Below are positions 26,937 to 34,782 of a stretch of DNA of 64,000 bases, piece by piece. This stretch comes from Robinsoniella peoriensis (GTDB lineage: Bacteria; Bacillota; Clostridia; Lachnospirales; Lachnospiraceae): the NCBI RefSeq assembly GCF_042680125.1, contig NZ_JBHTNY010000002.1, one strand, 5' to 3'. Within the stretch, counting starts at the first letter, position 1. Every line of letters begins with the position of its first letter. The notes under the pieces were generated by a model. The model was not told the origin of the DNA. It did no database searches and saw only the letters and a list, made by a program, of their open reading frames with translations. A program made the position numbers and the translations under genes.

Positions 26937-27640
26937 ATCTCTTTTGTCTTTCCTTTCAAGTCGATGATGGCGCGATAGGCCGCTTCCTGCTCAGCAGCTT
27001 TCTTGGTACGTCCAATTCCCTGGCTTGCATTTTTTTCACCGATATGCAGTTCTACAATGAATTTCTTATCATGGTCAGGGCCTTCTTCCCCTGTCAGGGT
27101 ATACACGATCTCATCACCTTTAAAATCTCTTTGTACTATTTCCTGCAGGATAGTCTTGCTATCATAAAAGAGCTGCTTATTTTCAATATCTTTCATTATA
27201 TACTTTAAAATAAACTCTTTTGCATTAGCAAAACCACCATCTAAATAAATGGCACCTATGAGGGCTTCCATGGCATCAGACACAATAGAATCACGATGAC
27301 GGCCTCCGGTATGCTCTTCACCTTTACCAAGCTGTAAATAACTGCCCAGCTCAATTTCTTTCGTACACAGGGCAAGAGTGGGCTCACAGACGATACTTGC
27401 ACGAAGCTTTGTCAGATCCCCTTCCGGCAGATCCGGATAATTGTGGAATAAAAACTCACTGCTGGTAACTTCCAACACTGCGTCACCTAAAAATTCAAGG
27501 CGTTCATTATCTTTCATCCTGGCGGCTTTATGCTCATTTGCATAAGAACTGTGAGTCATGGCCTGTACCAGAAGATCGAAATTGTGGAACTTATATCCGA
27601 TCCTGCTCTCCAGTTCTGCTAATTTTCTGGTTGATTTCAT
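26927..27640 (-). CDS. rnc: Ribonuclease III
   Basis: This double-stranded-RNA endonuclease processes rRNA precursors and structured transcripts. The 237-residue product has the catalytic signature NERLEFLGDAVLEV and a C-terminal double-stranded RNA-binding domain with GIGRTKKAAEQEAA. ATG 27640 follows GGAGGATA by 3 bases. A tandem duplication including the ribosome binding site lies upstream. Confidence 0.97.
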   Translation of the reverse strand: MKSTRKLAELESRIGYKFHNFDLLVQAMTHSSYANEHKAARMKDNERLEFLGDAVLEVTSSEFLFHNYPDLPEGDLTKLRASIVCEPTLALCTKEIELGSYLQLGKGEEHTGGRHRDSIVSDAMEALIGAIYLDGGFANAKEFILKYIMKDIENKQLFYDSKTILQEIVQRDFKGDEIVYTLTGEEGPDHDKKFIVELHIGEKNASQGIGRTKKAAEQEAAYRAIIDLKGKTKEICT

Positions 27641-27642
27641 AG

Positions 27643-27741
27643 TTATCCTCCTGTGCCGCATTTGCTGCGGCTGTAATAAAGCACATGTGAAGCATACTTC
27701 ACATTATCCTCCTATGCCGCATTTACTGCGGCGGTAATAAA
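27643..27741 (-). repeat. Duplicated hairpin-plus-ribosome-binding-site unit upstream of rnc
   Basis: Two 38-base units (27643-27680 and 27704-27741) are identical at 35 positions and lie 61 bases apart. In the rnc direction each contains a hairpin GCCGCA/TGCGGC followed by AGGAGGATAA. The proximal unit leads into the rnc ATG; the distal one leads into ATG immediately followed by TGA, a start-stop minimal frame. Between them lies a GTGAAG/CTTCAC hairpin. Confidence 0.85.
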
Positions 27742-27763
27742 TAAAACGTATTTATACAACAAA

Positions 27764-27784
27764 GGGTGCTGCTTTGCAACACCC
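27764..27784 (-). terminator. Hairpin terminator of acpP
   Basis: GGGTG pairs with CACCC across 11 bases, 15 bases after the acpP stop; the T tract that follows (TTTGTTGT) is imperfect. Confidence 0.6.
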
Positions 27785-27798
27785 TCATAAAAACCGTT

Positions 27799-28029
27799 TT
27801 AGTTGATTGCACTTTTGATTTGTTCTACCGCATCGCCTACTGAAACAATTTTTTCTGCTTCTTCATTTGGAATTTCAATATCGAATTCTTCTTCAATTCC
27901 CATGATAATCTGAAATACATCTAAGGAGTCAGCTCCTAAATCATCTACAAATGTAGTCTCCATTGTGATCTCATCTGCATCAACATTCAGTACCTCGGCA
28001 ATAATTTTCTGTAACTTTTCGAATTCCAT
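27799..28029 (-). CDS. acpP: Acyl carrier protein
   Basis: This 76-residue acidic carrier of fatty-acid synthesis intermediates has the phosphopantetheine attachment Ser in GADSLDVFQ. I chose ATG 28029, 9 bases after GAGAGGA; ATG 28035 and TTG 28038 in the same frame are too close to that site. It follows plsX in the usual order plsX-acpP-rnc-smc. Confidence 0.97.
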   Translation of the reverse strand: MEFEKLQKIIAEVLNVDADEITMETTFVDDLGADSLDVFQIIMGIEEEFDIEIPNEEAEKIVSVGDAVEQIKSAIN

Positions 28030-28050
28030 AATCATCAATCCTCTCTTTTA

Positions 28051-29058
28051 CTAATCTACTTTAATTTTTTCTTTAATTTTTTCATTGATCTGCTGCTGCT
28101 TAAACTGCACGCATTGAACAATGGAGTTGGTAATCTCCGACGCATTAGAACTGCCGTGAGATTTTACCACAAGGCCATTCAACCCAAGTAAAGGTGCACC
28201 GCCATATTGGCTTGCATCAAAAGATTTAAGTGTCTCTTTTAATGCCGGTTTTACCAGTAAGGCGCCAATCTTACTGCGAAGGCTTGTCATCATGCCGGCC
28301 TTGACTTTTGAAATCAGGGTGGCACCCACACCTTCATACAACTTTAAAATTACATTTCCGACAAATGCTTCACAAACGATGACATCGCATACGCCTGCCG
28401 GAATGTCTCTGGCCTCCACACTTCCGATAAAATTAATGTCTTTACATTCCTTCAAGAGTGGAAATGTCTCTTTTACCAGAGCGTTGCCCTTTTCCTCTTC
28501 TGCACCGATATTAACGATACCGACTTTAGGATTTTTAATACCTACTACATTTTCCATGTAAATAGAACCTATTTTTGCAAACTGCACTAAATGAGATGGT
28601 CTTGCATCTACATTTGCGCCACAGTCAACCAGCAATGAAACACCGGTCTTAGTGGGTATCAGTGGTGCCAGAGGCGGCCGCTCAATTCCTTTGATGCGCC
28701 CAACTAAGAGCTGTCCGCCGACTAATACGGCTCCGGTACTGCCAGCTGAAACAAAAGCATCTGCTTCGCCTTTTTTTACCAGATTCAGCCCTACTACAAT
28801 GGAAGAACTTTTTTTCTTTCGAATAGCCATAACCGGCGGTTCTGCTGTTTCAATAATTTCTTCAGCATGAACAACTTCCACTAGCTCATTTGGATAGGTG
28901 TACTTTGATAATTCTCTCTGCACATCTTCCGAGCGCCCTACCAGGAATACTTTAATATCTTTTCTCGCATTCACTGCGGTTACGGCTCCCTTAACAATCT
29001 CTGCCGGGGCATTATCACCACCCATAGCGTCGACTGCGACCCGAACTAATTCCTGCAT
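28051..29058 (-). CDS. plsX: Phosphate acyltransferase PlsX
   Basis: This enzyme converts acyl-ACP to acyl-phosphate, the substrate of PlsY (3352-3990). It is 335 residues with conserved VAVDAMGGDNAP at the N-terminus and LLVDCGANVD in the middle. It is a peripheral membrane enzyme in the Gram-positive phospholipid pathway. It starts a run plsX-acpP behind a terminator for rpmF. Confidence 0.97.
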   Translation of the reverse strand: MQELVRVAVDAMGGDNAPAEIVKGAVTAVNARKDIKVFLVGRSEDVQRELSKYTYPNELVEVVHAEEIIETAEPPVMAIRKKKSSSIVVGLNLVKKGEADAFVSAGSTGAVLVGGQLLVGRIKGIERPPLAPLIPTKTGVSLLVDCGANVDARPSHLVQFAKIGSIYMENVVGIKNPKVGIVNIGAEEEKGNALVKETFPLLKECKDINFIGSVEARDIPAGVCDVIVCEAFVGNVILKLYEGVGATLISKVKAGMMTSLRSKIGALLVKPALKETLKSFDASQYGGAPLLGLNGLVVKSHGSSNASEITNSIVQCVQFKQQQINEKIKEKIKVD

Positions 29059-29201
29059 ATTATTTCCTCCTCGTATTTCTATTAACTAATATACTAAACA
29101 TCATACAGAAAATCAATAGATATTTTCAGAGAATCTTACGAAGTACATAAGTTCTTTGAGTTTTCTGCGTAAAAGGGGTAAAAAACAGGAGAAAAGCACG
29201 T

Positions 29202-29229
29202 AAAAAAAGCATCTCCATCGAGATGCTTT
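29202..29229 (-). terminator. Rho-independent terminator of rpmF
   Basis: AAAGCATCTC pairs perfectly with GAGATGCTTT around a four-base loop; on the minus strand the stem is followed by a run of T. Confidence 0.9.
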
Positions 29230-29237
29230 ATCATATC

Positions 29238-29420
29238 TTAAGCTTCTGTAGATATGATTTCTTTTTTATTGTATGTTCCGCAGTTCTTACATACTCTGTG
29301 AGACATCATAAGTTCGCCGCATTTAGCACATTTCACTAAATTTGGAGCAGACATTTTCCAGTTTGCTCTTCTCTTGTCTCTTCTTCCTTTGGAAGATTTA
29401 TTTTTTGGACAGATTGACAT
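29238..29420 (-). CDS. rpmF: 50S ribosomal protein L32
   Basis: This 60-residue zinc-ribbon ribosomal protein begins MSICPKNKSSKGRRDKRRAN. The zinc knuckle consists of CAKCG and CKNCG. The short leading basic region and position 3 bases after the DUF177 gene are the standard arrangement. Confidence 0.97.
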   Translation of the reverse strand: MSICPKNKSSKGRRDKRRANWKMSAPNLVKCAKCGELMMSHRVCKNCGTYNKKEIISTEA

Positions 29421-29423
29421 GGT

Positions 29424-29951
29424 TTACACCTCCTTAAATTTGCTAAAGATATCACGGATTTTGGCCATTCTTGGATCTAAATCTGTATGATCACAGTTGC
29501 AAGTCCCAAGATTTAAATTGGCGCCACATTGATTACAGATTCCCTTGCAGTTTTCACTGCATAAAACCTTCATCGGCCAATTCAATAACATCTCGCCATA
29601 GACAAGCTTATCCACATCCAGGTTATATCCATCAATATAATTGTGTTCATCAAGTGCTTTCTGATGTTCTGCTTCATCTATATTCATATCAATTTCTTTG
29701 TCAATATGAACTTTAATTTCAGTTTTCACGTCTTCCAGACACCTGTCACAGGGAATCAAAACTGTTATTATCCCGCTCCCTGTTATGTGCAGTTTCCTGT
29801 CTCCTTTGTTCTGAATCTGTAAAGAAACGGGGGTACTGCTAATGATAGGAAAACTGCCAAGCTTCGAAACAAAGGTTTCCAGCTCCAGTCCTGCATCAGT
29901 CTGCATTACTAATTCGTCGTTTTTTAAAACACCGTTTAAGTCAATCAGCAT
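29424..29951 (-). CDS. DUF177 (YceD) protein, partner of rpmF
   Basis: This 175-residue protein has the conserved C-terminal CNQCGANLNLGTCNC cluster and DPRMAKI. In plants and bacteria this family is required for 23S rRNA accumulation and L32-linked ribosome assembly; the exact activity is unknown. ATG 29951 is chosen because GGAGGG lies 7 bases upstream. Confidence 0.92.
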   Translation of the reverse strand: MLIDLNGVLKNDELVMQTDAGLELETFVSKLGSFPIISSTPVSLQIQNKGDRKLHITGSGIITVLIPCDRCLEDVKTEIKVHIDKEIDMNIDEAEHQKALDEHNYIDGYNLDVDKLVYGEMLLNWPMKVLCSENCKGICNQCGANLNLGTCNCDHTDLDPRMAKIRDIFSKFKEV

Positions 29952-30035
29952 TATGACCCTCCTATCCACACCTAAATTATTATACATATTCAATTTGTTT
30001 TTGTCAACATAATTTTACAATAAAGTGGGCTTTTG

Positions 30036-30086
30036 TGATTAATGACGCTTTGCAGATATAGGCAGTGCACAAAGCATCCTTAATCA
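30036..30086. repeat. Solo end of the family 1 repeat (hairpin)
   Basis: The stretch GACGCTTTGCAGATATAGG and following AGTGCAC matches the conserved outer flank of family 1 copy 3, with only four base changes in 27, all transitions. The arms TGATTAATGACGCTTTG (30036-30052) and CAAAGCATCCTTAATCA (30070-30086) pair at 15 of 17 positions. No core is present. Confidence 0.6.
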
Positions 30087-30105
30087 GCACCCGCCGAATT
30101 ATATA

Positions 30106-30140
30106 AATAAGGCGAAGACTTTCGCAGTCTCCGCCTTATT
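30106..30140 (-). terminator. Rho-independent terminator of ackA
   Basis: AATAAGGCG pairs with CGCCTTATT, extended by further pairs near the loop, 17 bases after the ackA stop; the tail is AT-rich. Confidence 0.8.
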
Positions 30141-30156
30141 CCGGTATAGTTTTAAA

Positions 30157-31347
30157 CTAAATCAGAGCTACTGTTTCTCTGCAGATTGCAAGTTCTTCAT
30201 CGGTAGGAAGGAGAACAACTTTCACCTTAGAATCCGGTGTGGAAAGCAGAGTCTTTTTGCCTCTTGCTTTGTTTGCCTCATCATCTAAAGTAATGCCCAG
30301 GTATCCAAGATATGCGATGATATCACGGCGTACCAGAGAGTCATTTTCACCAAGTCCTGCTGTAAAGGCAATTGCATCAACACCATTGAGAGCAGCTACG
30401 TAAGAACCGATATATTTTGCAGCGCGGTAATTGAATACAGCTCTGGCACGGATTGCAGCTTCATTTCCTTCTTCAGCAGCATTTTCCAGGTCACGGAAAT
30501 CGCTTGAGATTCCGGATAAACCATAAACACCTGATTTTTTATTTAACATGTTCATTAAATCATCAATGTCCATATTTTCTTTCTTGGACAGGAACTCTAA
30601 GATAGCAGGATCAATATCACCGGAACGTGTTCCCATTACCAGGCCTTCAAGAGGAGTCAATCCCATGGAGGTATCTATGGATTTGCCGTTTAATACAGCA
30701 GTAATGGATGCACCGTTACCTAAATGGCAAACAATAATTTTAGAATTATTGATATCAAGTCCTAAGAATTTTGCTGTTTCTTTGGATACGAAGTTGTGGG
30801 AAGTTCCGTGGAAACCATATCTTCTTACTTTATATTTTTCATAATATTCGTAAGGCAGACCATACATATATGCTTTTTCAGGCATTGTCTGATGGAATGC
30901 AGTATCGAACACACCAACCATCGGTACATCAGGCATCAATTCCTGGCACGCACGAATACCAATTAAGTTTGCAGGGTTGTGAAGAGGTGCAAGATCGTTA
31001 CATTCTTCAACAGCATTTAACATTTCTTCTGTAATAACTGCAGAAGAAGCAAATTTCTCGCCGCCGTGTACGATTCTGTGACCGACTGCATTAACTTCTT
31101 TCAGACTCTTAATTACACCGGTCTTTTCATTTACCAATGCATCCAGTACCATTTTGATGGCTTCTTTGTGAGTTGGCATTGGGCTTTCTGTAAATTCTTT
31201 CTCGCCGCCCTTTGGCTGATATACAAGTCTGCTTCCTTCGATTCCAATTCTTTCGCAAAGCCCCTTTGCCAATACATCTTCTGTATCAGAGTTAATTAAC
31301 TGATACTTAAGAGATGAACTTCCACAGTTGATAACTAATACGTTCAT
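30157..31347 (-). CDS. ackA: Acetate kinase
   Basis: This enzyme converts acetyl phosphate and ADP to acetate and ATP, the main substrate-level energy step of many fermenters. It is 396 residues with N-terminal VINCGSSSLKYQL, GHRIVHGG and VCHLGNGASITAV, all family signatures. GGAGG precedes the ATG. It follows pta on the same transcript, giving the acetyl-CoA to acetate route. Confidence 0.98.
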   Translation of the reverse strand: MNVLVINCGSSSLKYQLINSDTEDVLAKGLCERIGIEGSRLVYQPKGGEKEFTESPMPTHKEAIKMVLDALVNEKTGVIKSLKEVNAVGHRIVHGGEKFASSAVITEEMLNAVEECNDLAPLHNPANLIGIRACQELMPDVPMVGVFDTAFHQTMPEKAYMYGLPYEYYEKYKVRRYGFHGTSHNFVSKETAKFLGLDINNSKIIVCHLGNGASITAVLNGKSIDTSMGLTPLEGLVMGTRSGDIDPAILEFLSKKENMDIDDLMNMLNKKSGVYGLSGISSDFRDLENAAEEGNEAAIRARAVFNYRAAKYIGSYVAALNGVDAIAFTAGLGENDSLVRRDIIAYLGYLGITLDDEANKARGKKTLLSTPDSKVKVVLLPTDEELAICRETVALI

Positions 31348-31428
31348 TAAAAAATACCTCCGTTGGTTTTCTTTTCATTTTATTATATTCTTTTAGAACT
31401 TCCGTATAATTATGTAGGTAAATTTTTC

Positions 31429-32424
31429 CTATTGTGCCTGGCACTGAACTGCTGTAATCGCTACAACCCCAACGATATCTTCAGCGCTGCATCCACGGGA
31501 TAAATCATTTACCGGTTTTGCAATACCCTGTGTTACAGGTCCGTAAGCTTCTGCTTTTGCTAATCTCTGAACTAATTTGTATCCGATATTTCCAGCATCC
31601 AGGTCTGGGAACAGTAATACGTTTGCTTTACCTGCTACCGGGCTGTTTGGAGCTTTGGAAGCGCCTACGCTTGGTACAATTGCAGCATCTAACTGGAATT
31701 CACCGTCTAATTTCAGATTTGGATTCTGCTCTTTTGCAATTCTGGTTGCTTCTACTACTTTGTCAACATCTGCATGCTTTGCGCTTCCCATGGTAGAATG
31801 GGAAAGCATTGCCACGATCGGTTCCTCTTCTACTAATAACTGGAAGGATTCTGCAGAAGAAGCTGCGATTGCTGCCAATTCTTCCGGATTTGGGTTCTGG
31901 TTTAATCCTGCATCAGCGAAAATAAATGTTCCGTTTGCACCATATTCGCAGTTTGGCACTGCCATCAGGAAGAATGCGGATACTAATTTTGTTCCCGGTT
32001 TTGTCTTTAAGATCTGAAGGCATGGTCTTAAAGTATCAGCGGTAGAATGACATGCTCCGGATACCATACCGTCTGCATCGCCCATTTTAACCATCATAAC
32101 ACCATAGTACAGGTACTGGTTTAATAAAATATCTTTTGCCTGTTCCGGTGTCATGCCTTTTTTCTGTCTTAACTCTACAAGCTTGTCTATGTAGCCTGCT
32201 GTCTTATCTGAAGTTGCAGGATCTACAATGATAGCTCCTGTAATGTCTAATCCTTCGCTGCCTTTTTTAACTGCCTCTTCGCTACCTACAAGTACTACAT
32301 TAGCAACGCCTTCTTTTAAGATCTGGGCGGTTGCTTCATATGTTCTGCGGTCTTCTGTTTCCGGCAGTACGATCGTTTTTTTGTTTGATTTTGCTCTTTC
32401 TTTGATTACGTCAATAAATCCCAT
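31429..32424 (-). CDS. pta: Phosphate acetyltransferase
   Basis: This enzyme converts acetyl-CoA and phosphate to acetyl phosphate. It is the 331-residue short form consisting only of the catalytic domain, with VLPETEDRRTYEA, GMVSGACHSTADTLRP and LLFPDLDAGNIGYK. ATG 32424 follows AAAGGAG; further in-frame ATG upstream have no ribosome binding site. Its promoter is at 32473-32501 and ackA lies downstream. Confidence 0.97.
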   Translation of the reverse strand: MGFIDVIKERAKSNKKTIVLPETEDRRTYEATAQILKEGVANVVLVGSEEAVKKGSEGLDITGAIIVDPATSDKTAGYIDKLVELRQKKGMTPEQAKDILLNQYLYYGVMMVKMGDADGMVSGACHSTADTLRPCLQILKTKPGTKLVSAFFLMAVPNCEYGANGTFIFADAGLNQNPNPEELAAIAASSAESFQLLVEEEPIVAMLSHSTMGSAKHADVDKVVEATRIAKEQNPNLKLDGEFQLDAAIVPSVGASKAPNSPVAGKANVLLFPDLDAGNIGYKLVQRLAKAEAYGPVTQGIAKPVNDLSRGCSAEDIVGVVAITAVQCQAQ

Positions 32425-32472
32425 GATTTCTGACTCCTTTCGTGTTTTAGGTCCCCAAACCGTCATAAAAAT

Positions 32473-32501
32473 ATTATACATGATACCATATTGGCATACA
32501 A
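32473..32501 (-). promoter_or_regulatory. Predicted sigma-A promoter of pta-ackA
   Basis: Minus-strand TTGTAT (32496-32501) and TATAAT (32473-32478) with 17 bases between them. Confidence 0.75.
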
Positions 32502-32904
32502 GTTAATTAATATTTTAACAATGTTTAACAACCTTTCATTCTTTTTAATTATAGCCCTATAAATGGCTAATTTCAACCGTTATGGTGTATCTTTTTCCAT
32601 ACACCGGGGGTAAAATTGTATTTTTGGATAAAATTTTGATATCAGGAGTGGATTTTTGGATCGTCAGACGGTATTTTGAGATCAAACGTTTTGATTTTTG
32701 ATTATATTTTTTAAAATTAGGTTTTGTATTTTGTTGTTTATTTTTTGATTGTTTTGGTTTGATCGATTTGCAGGATGAAAAAGAAAGGTACCGGAGAAAT
32801 TTTATAGGCACATAAGAGGAATGTACGAAGGGGATGGAGTGTGGTATAATCGATAGATGATTATGGGATTTTTGGATTTACAGAATGGAGGATTTTAACA
32901 TTAT
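32502..32904. other. AT-rich intergenic region between pta and tmcAL
   Basis: This stretch is T-rich on the plus strand with many TTTTG/TTTTTGAT runs and no convincing gene. A TATAAT hexamer at 32845-32850 could serve tmcAL, though its -35 is weak. I see no riboswitch-like structure. Confidence 0.5.
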
Positions 32905-34221
32905 ATGAAGGTTGTTGGACTGATTACGGAATATAATCCGTTTCATAATGGACATGGATATCATTTAGAGCAGGCAAAATTAAAAACAGGCGCTGATTTT
33001 GTGGTGGTTGTAATGAGCGGGAACTTTCTGCAGCGGGGAGAACCTGCGATAATTGACAAGTTTTCCAGGGCAGAAATGGCATTGGCATGCGGTGCGGATC
33101 TTGTGTTGGAGATTCCAGCATATTTTGCATGTGCAAGTGCGGAATATTTTGCACTGGGTGCAGTCTCCCTTTTAAATTCACTTGGGATTGTAGATGCCAT
33201 TTGTTTTGGCAGTGAGTGTGGTGATATTCAGGTTCTGAATGAAATTGCAGAAGTTCTGACAACAGAACCTGCGCAATACAAAAGTACGTTAAAAACCCTC
33301 CTTGCAGAAGGAATATCTTTTCCGGCAGCCAGAGAAGGGGCGCTGCTCTCCTATCTCAGGGAAATGCATATGAAGGAACGAGACGGAAATATATCTAAGT
33401 GGGAAGAGGTGCTGGATTCACCGAATAACATCCTGGGTATTGAGTATCTGAAAGCTTTAAAAAAGATAAATAGCAGTATGGTTCCGGTAACGATTGACCG
33501 TATTACCAGTGGTTATCACGATCAGTCGCTTCATGCCGGAATCAGTTCAGCAACTGCCATACGGCGTGTGATACAGGAAGTTCAGGCAGGAGCCGGCTGT
33601 TCGTACAGAGATCCGGACGCAGATCCATTAAAAGATCAGGTTCCGGATGCGGTTTATACTATTTTAAAGCGGGAATCAGCACAGTCGTTTCCGGTAAAAA
33701 GTGCAGATTTTTCACAATTACTGCACTATCGTTTACTGTCGGCAGCTAATCCAGAAGAACTTGCAGAATTTTTTGATGTTACTGACGAATTGGCAAAAAG
33801 AATGTGGAACCTGAGATTTTCCTATCAGGGGCTGGAAGCATTTGTTTCGCTCTTAAAAACCCGCCAGTTTACGGAAACCAGAATCCGCAGGGCATTAATG
33901 CATATTTTACTGGGGATAAAAGGAGATGCAGTCCTTAAGTCTGTAAGATCAGAAAATGCGGCCTGTTACATCCGCGTTTTGGGATTTCGTAAAAAAGCTT
34001 CGGTGTTGTTGTCAGAAATTAAGAAAAAAAGTGATTTGCCCATCCTTACAAAAATGGCGGTTGCGCATACACTTTTAGAGGGCACGCGGGCTTGTAATAC
34101 TGCAAAAATGATGCTGGACTGTGATATCTATTGCGCACAGGTATATCATAGTGCAGTAACCAATTTGTATCAGGAACACAGATATAATGAAATTACAAGG
34201 CAGATCCTGGTAGAGCCATAA
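32905..34221 (+). CDS. tmcAL: tRNA(Met) cytidine acetate ligase TmcAL (YlbM)
   Basis: This enzyme activates acetate with ATP and transfers it to the wobble C34 of elongator tRNA-Met (ac4C). The 438-residue product starts with the nucleotidyltransferase-type ITEYNPFHNGHGYHL, followed by VVMSGNFLQRGEP, family hallmarks. It is transcribed divergently from pta-ackA, whose product is acetate. Confidence 0.93.
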   Translation: MKVVGLITEYNPFHNGHGYHLEQAKLKTGADFVVVVMSGNFLQRGEPAIIDKFSRAEMALACGADLVLEIPAYFACASAEYFALGAVSLLNSLGIVDAICFGSECGDIQVLNEIAEVLTTEPAQYKSTLKTLLAEGISFPAAREGALLSYLREMHMKERDGNISKWEEVLDSPNNILGIEYLKALKKINSSMVPVTIDRITSGYHDQSLHAGISSATAIRRVIQEVQAGAGCSYRDPDADPLKDQVPDAVYTILKRESAQSFPVKSADFSQLLHYRLLSAANPEELAEFFDVTDELAKRMWNLRFSYQGLEAFVSLLKTRQFTETRIRRALMHILLGIKGDAVLKSVRSENAACYIRVLGFRKKASVLLSEIKKKSDLPILTKMAVAHTLLEGTRACNTAKMMLDCDIYCAQVYHSAVTNLYQEHRYNEITRQILVEP

Positions 34222-34442
34222 TCATTAACTTAAGGATTTTCAATCATTTCTGGAAGCTTGAATGCAGGCTGCTTAGCAGAAAATTAATATACTGAATAAT
34301 TGGAAATTTTGCTTAAGTTAATGACATTGTCTATGAACAGGAAAACAAGTATACTTTATTCTCATTTCACACTGAACTGCTGAAACACACTCTGCAGCAT
34401 CCAAAAACGAACAGCCCGTCACACCCCCAGGGTCTCCACCAT
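34222..34442. repeat. Intergenic region with a 12-base inverted repeat
   Basis: No gene is seen. CATTAACTTAAG (34223-34234) and CTTAAGTTAATG (34312-34323) are perfect inverted copies about 77 bases apart, with further partial pairing inside. It may end tmcAL transcription or be a small palindromic insertion. Confidence 0.5.
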
Positions 34443-34782
34443 GCTGAGAAAACCAGCTTTGTGGCGACAACCTGAATCTCGGAAAGATGGGAGTGGGAAA
34501 CTTGTATGGACGGAGGAAGCGTAGAGCAGAGCTGAGTATTTACTTACCTTTGCGGAGTGTTTTTTGGCGGATAGTATTCGACTGGCTCCCATCGGATACT
34601 AAGCGGGCACTGAACCGGGAAATGCATGAGGATTTCCCGGTGAATGCCCGCGTGCCGCCAAAAAGCGCTTCGGAAAGGTTAGAAAATACCAGTTCTGCGG
34701 CCAGCTGACGGAGTCCATACAAGTTTCCCACTCCCATCTTTCCGTACACTACCTAATATTATACAAAGCGTCTTTCCTCAGC
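34443..34782. repeat. Family 1 structured dispersed repeat, copy 2
   Basis: This copy is about 340 bp, with its core in the opposite orientation to copy 1. The outer arms at 34480-34511 and 34713-34744 are perfectly complementary over 32 bases but unrelated in sequence to the outer arms of copy 1. Core stems, including TTTTGGCGG with CCGCCAAAA, GCGGGCA with TGCCCGC and the apical CCGGGAAAT with ATTTCCCGG, match copy 1 with compensating changes. The right edge overlaps the stop codon of the binding-protein gene at 34778. Confidence 0.87.

Noticed and set aside
32557..32811. 84-codon minus-strand frame rich in Lys, Asn and Ile
   Set aside because: It lies in T-rich intergenic DNA, has no ribosome binding site, and its composition simply reflects the base bias.
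34487..34749. Reading frames on both strands inside family 1 copy 2
   Set aside because: They are created by the palindrome and lack ribosome binding sites; the outer arms that encode them are not conserved between copies.
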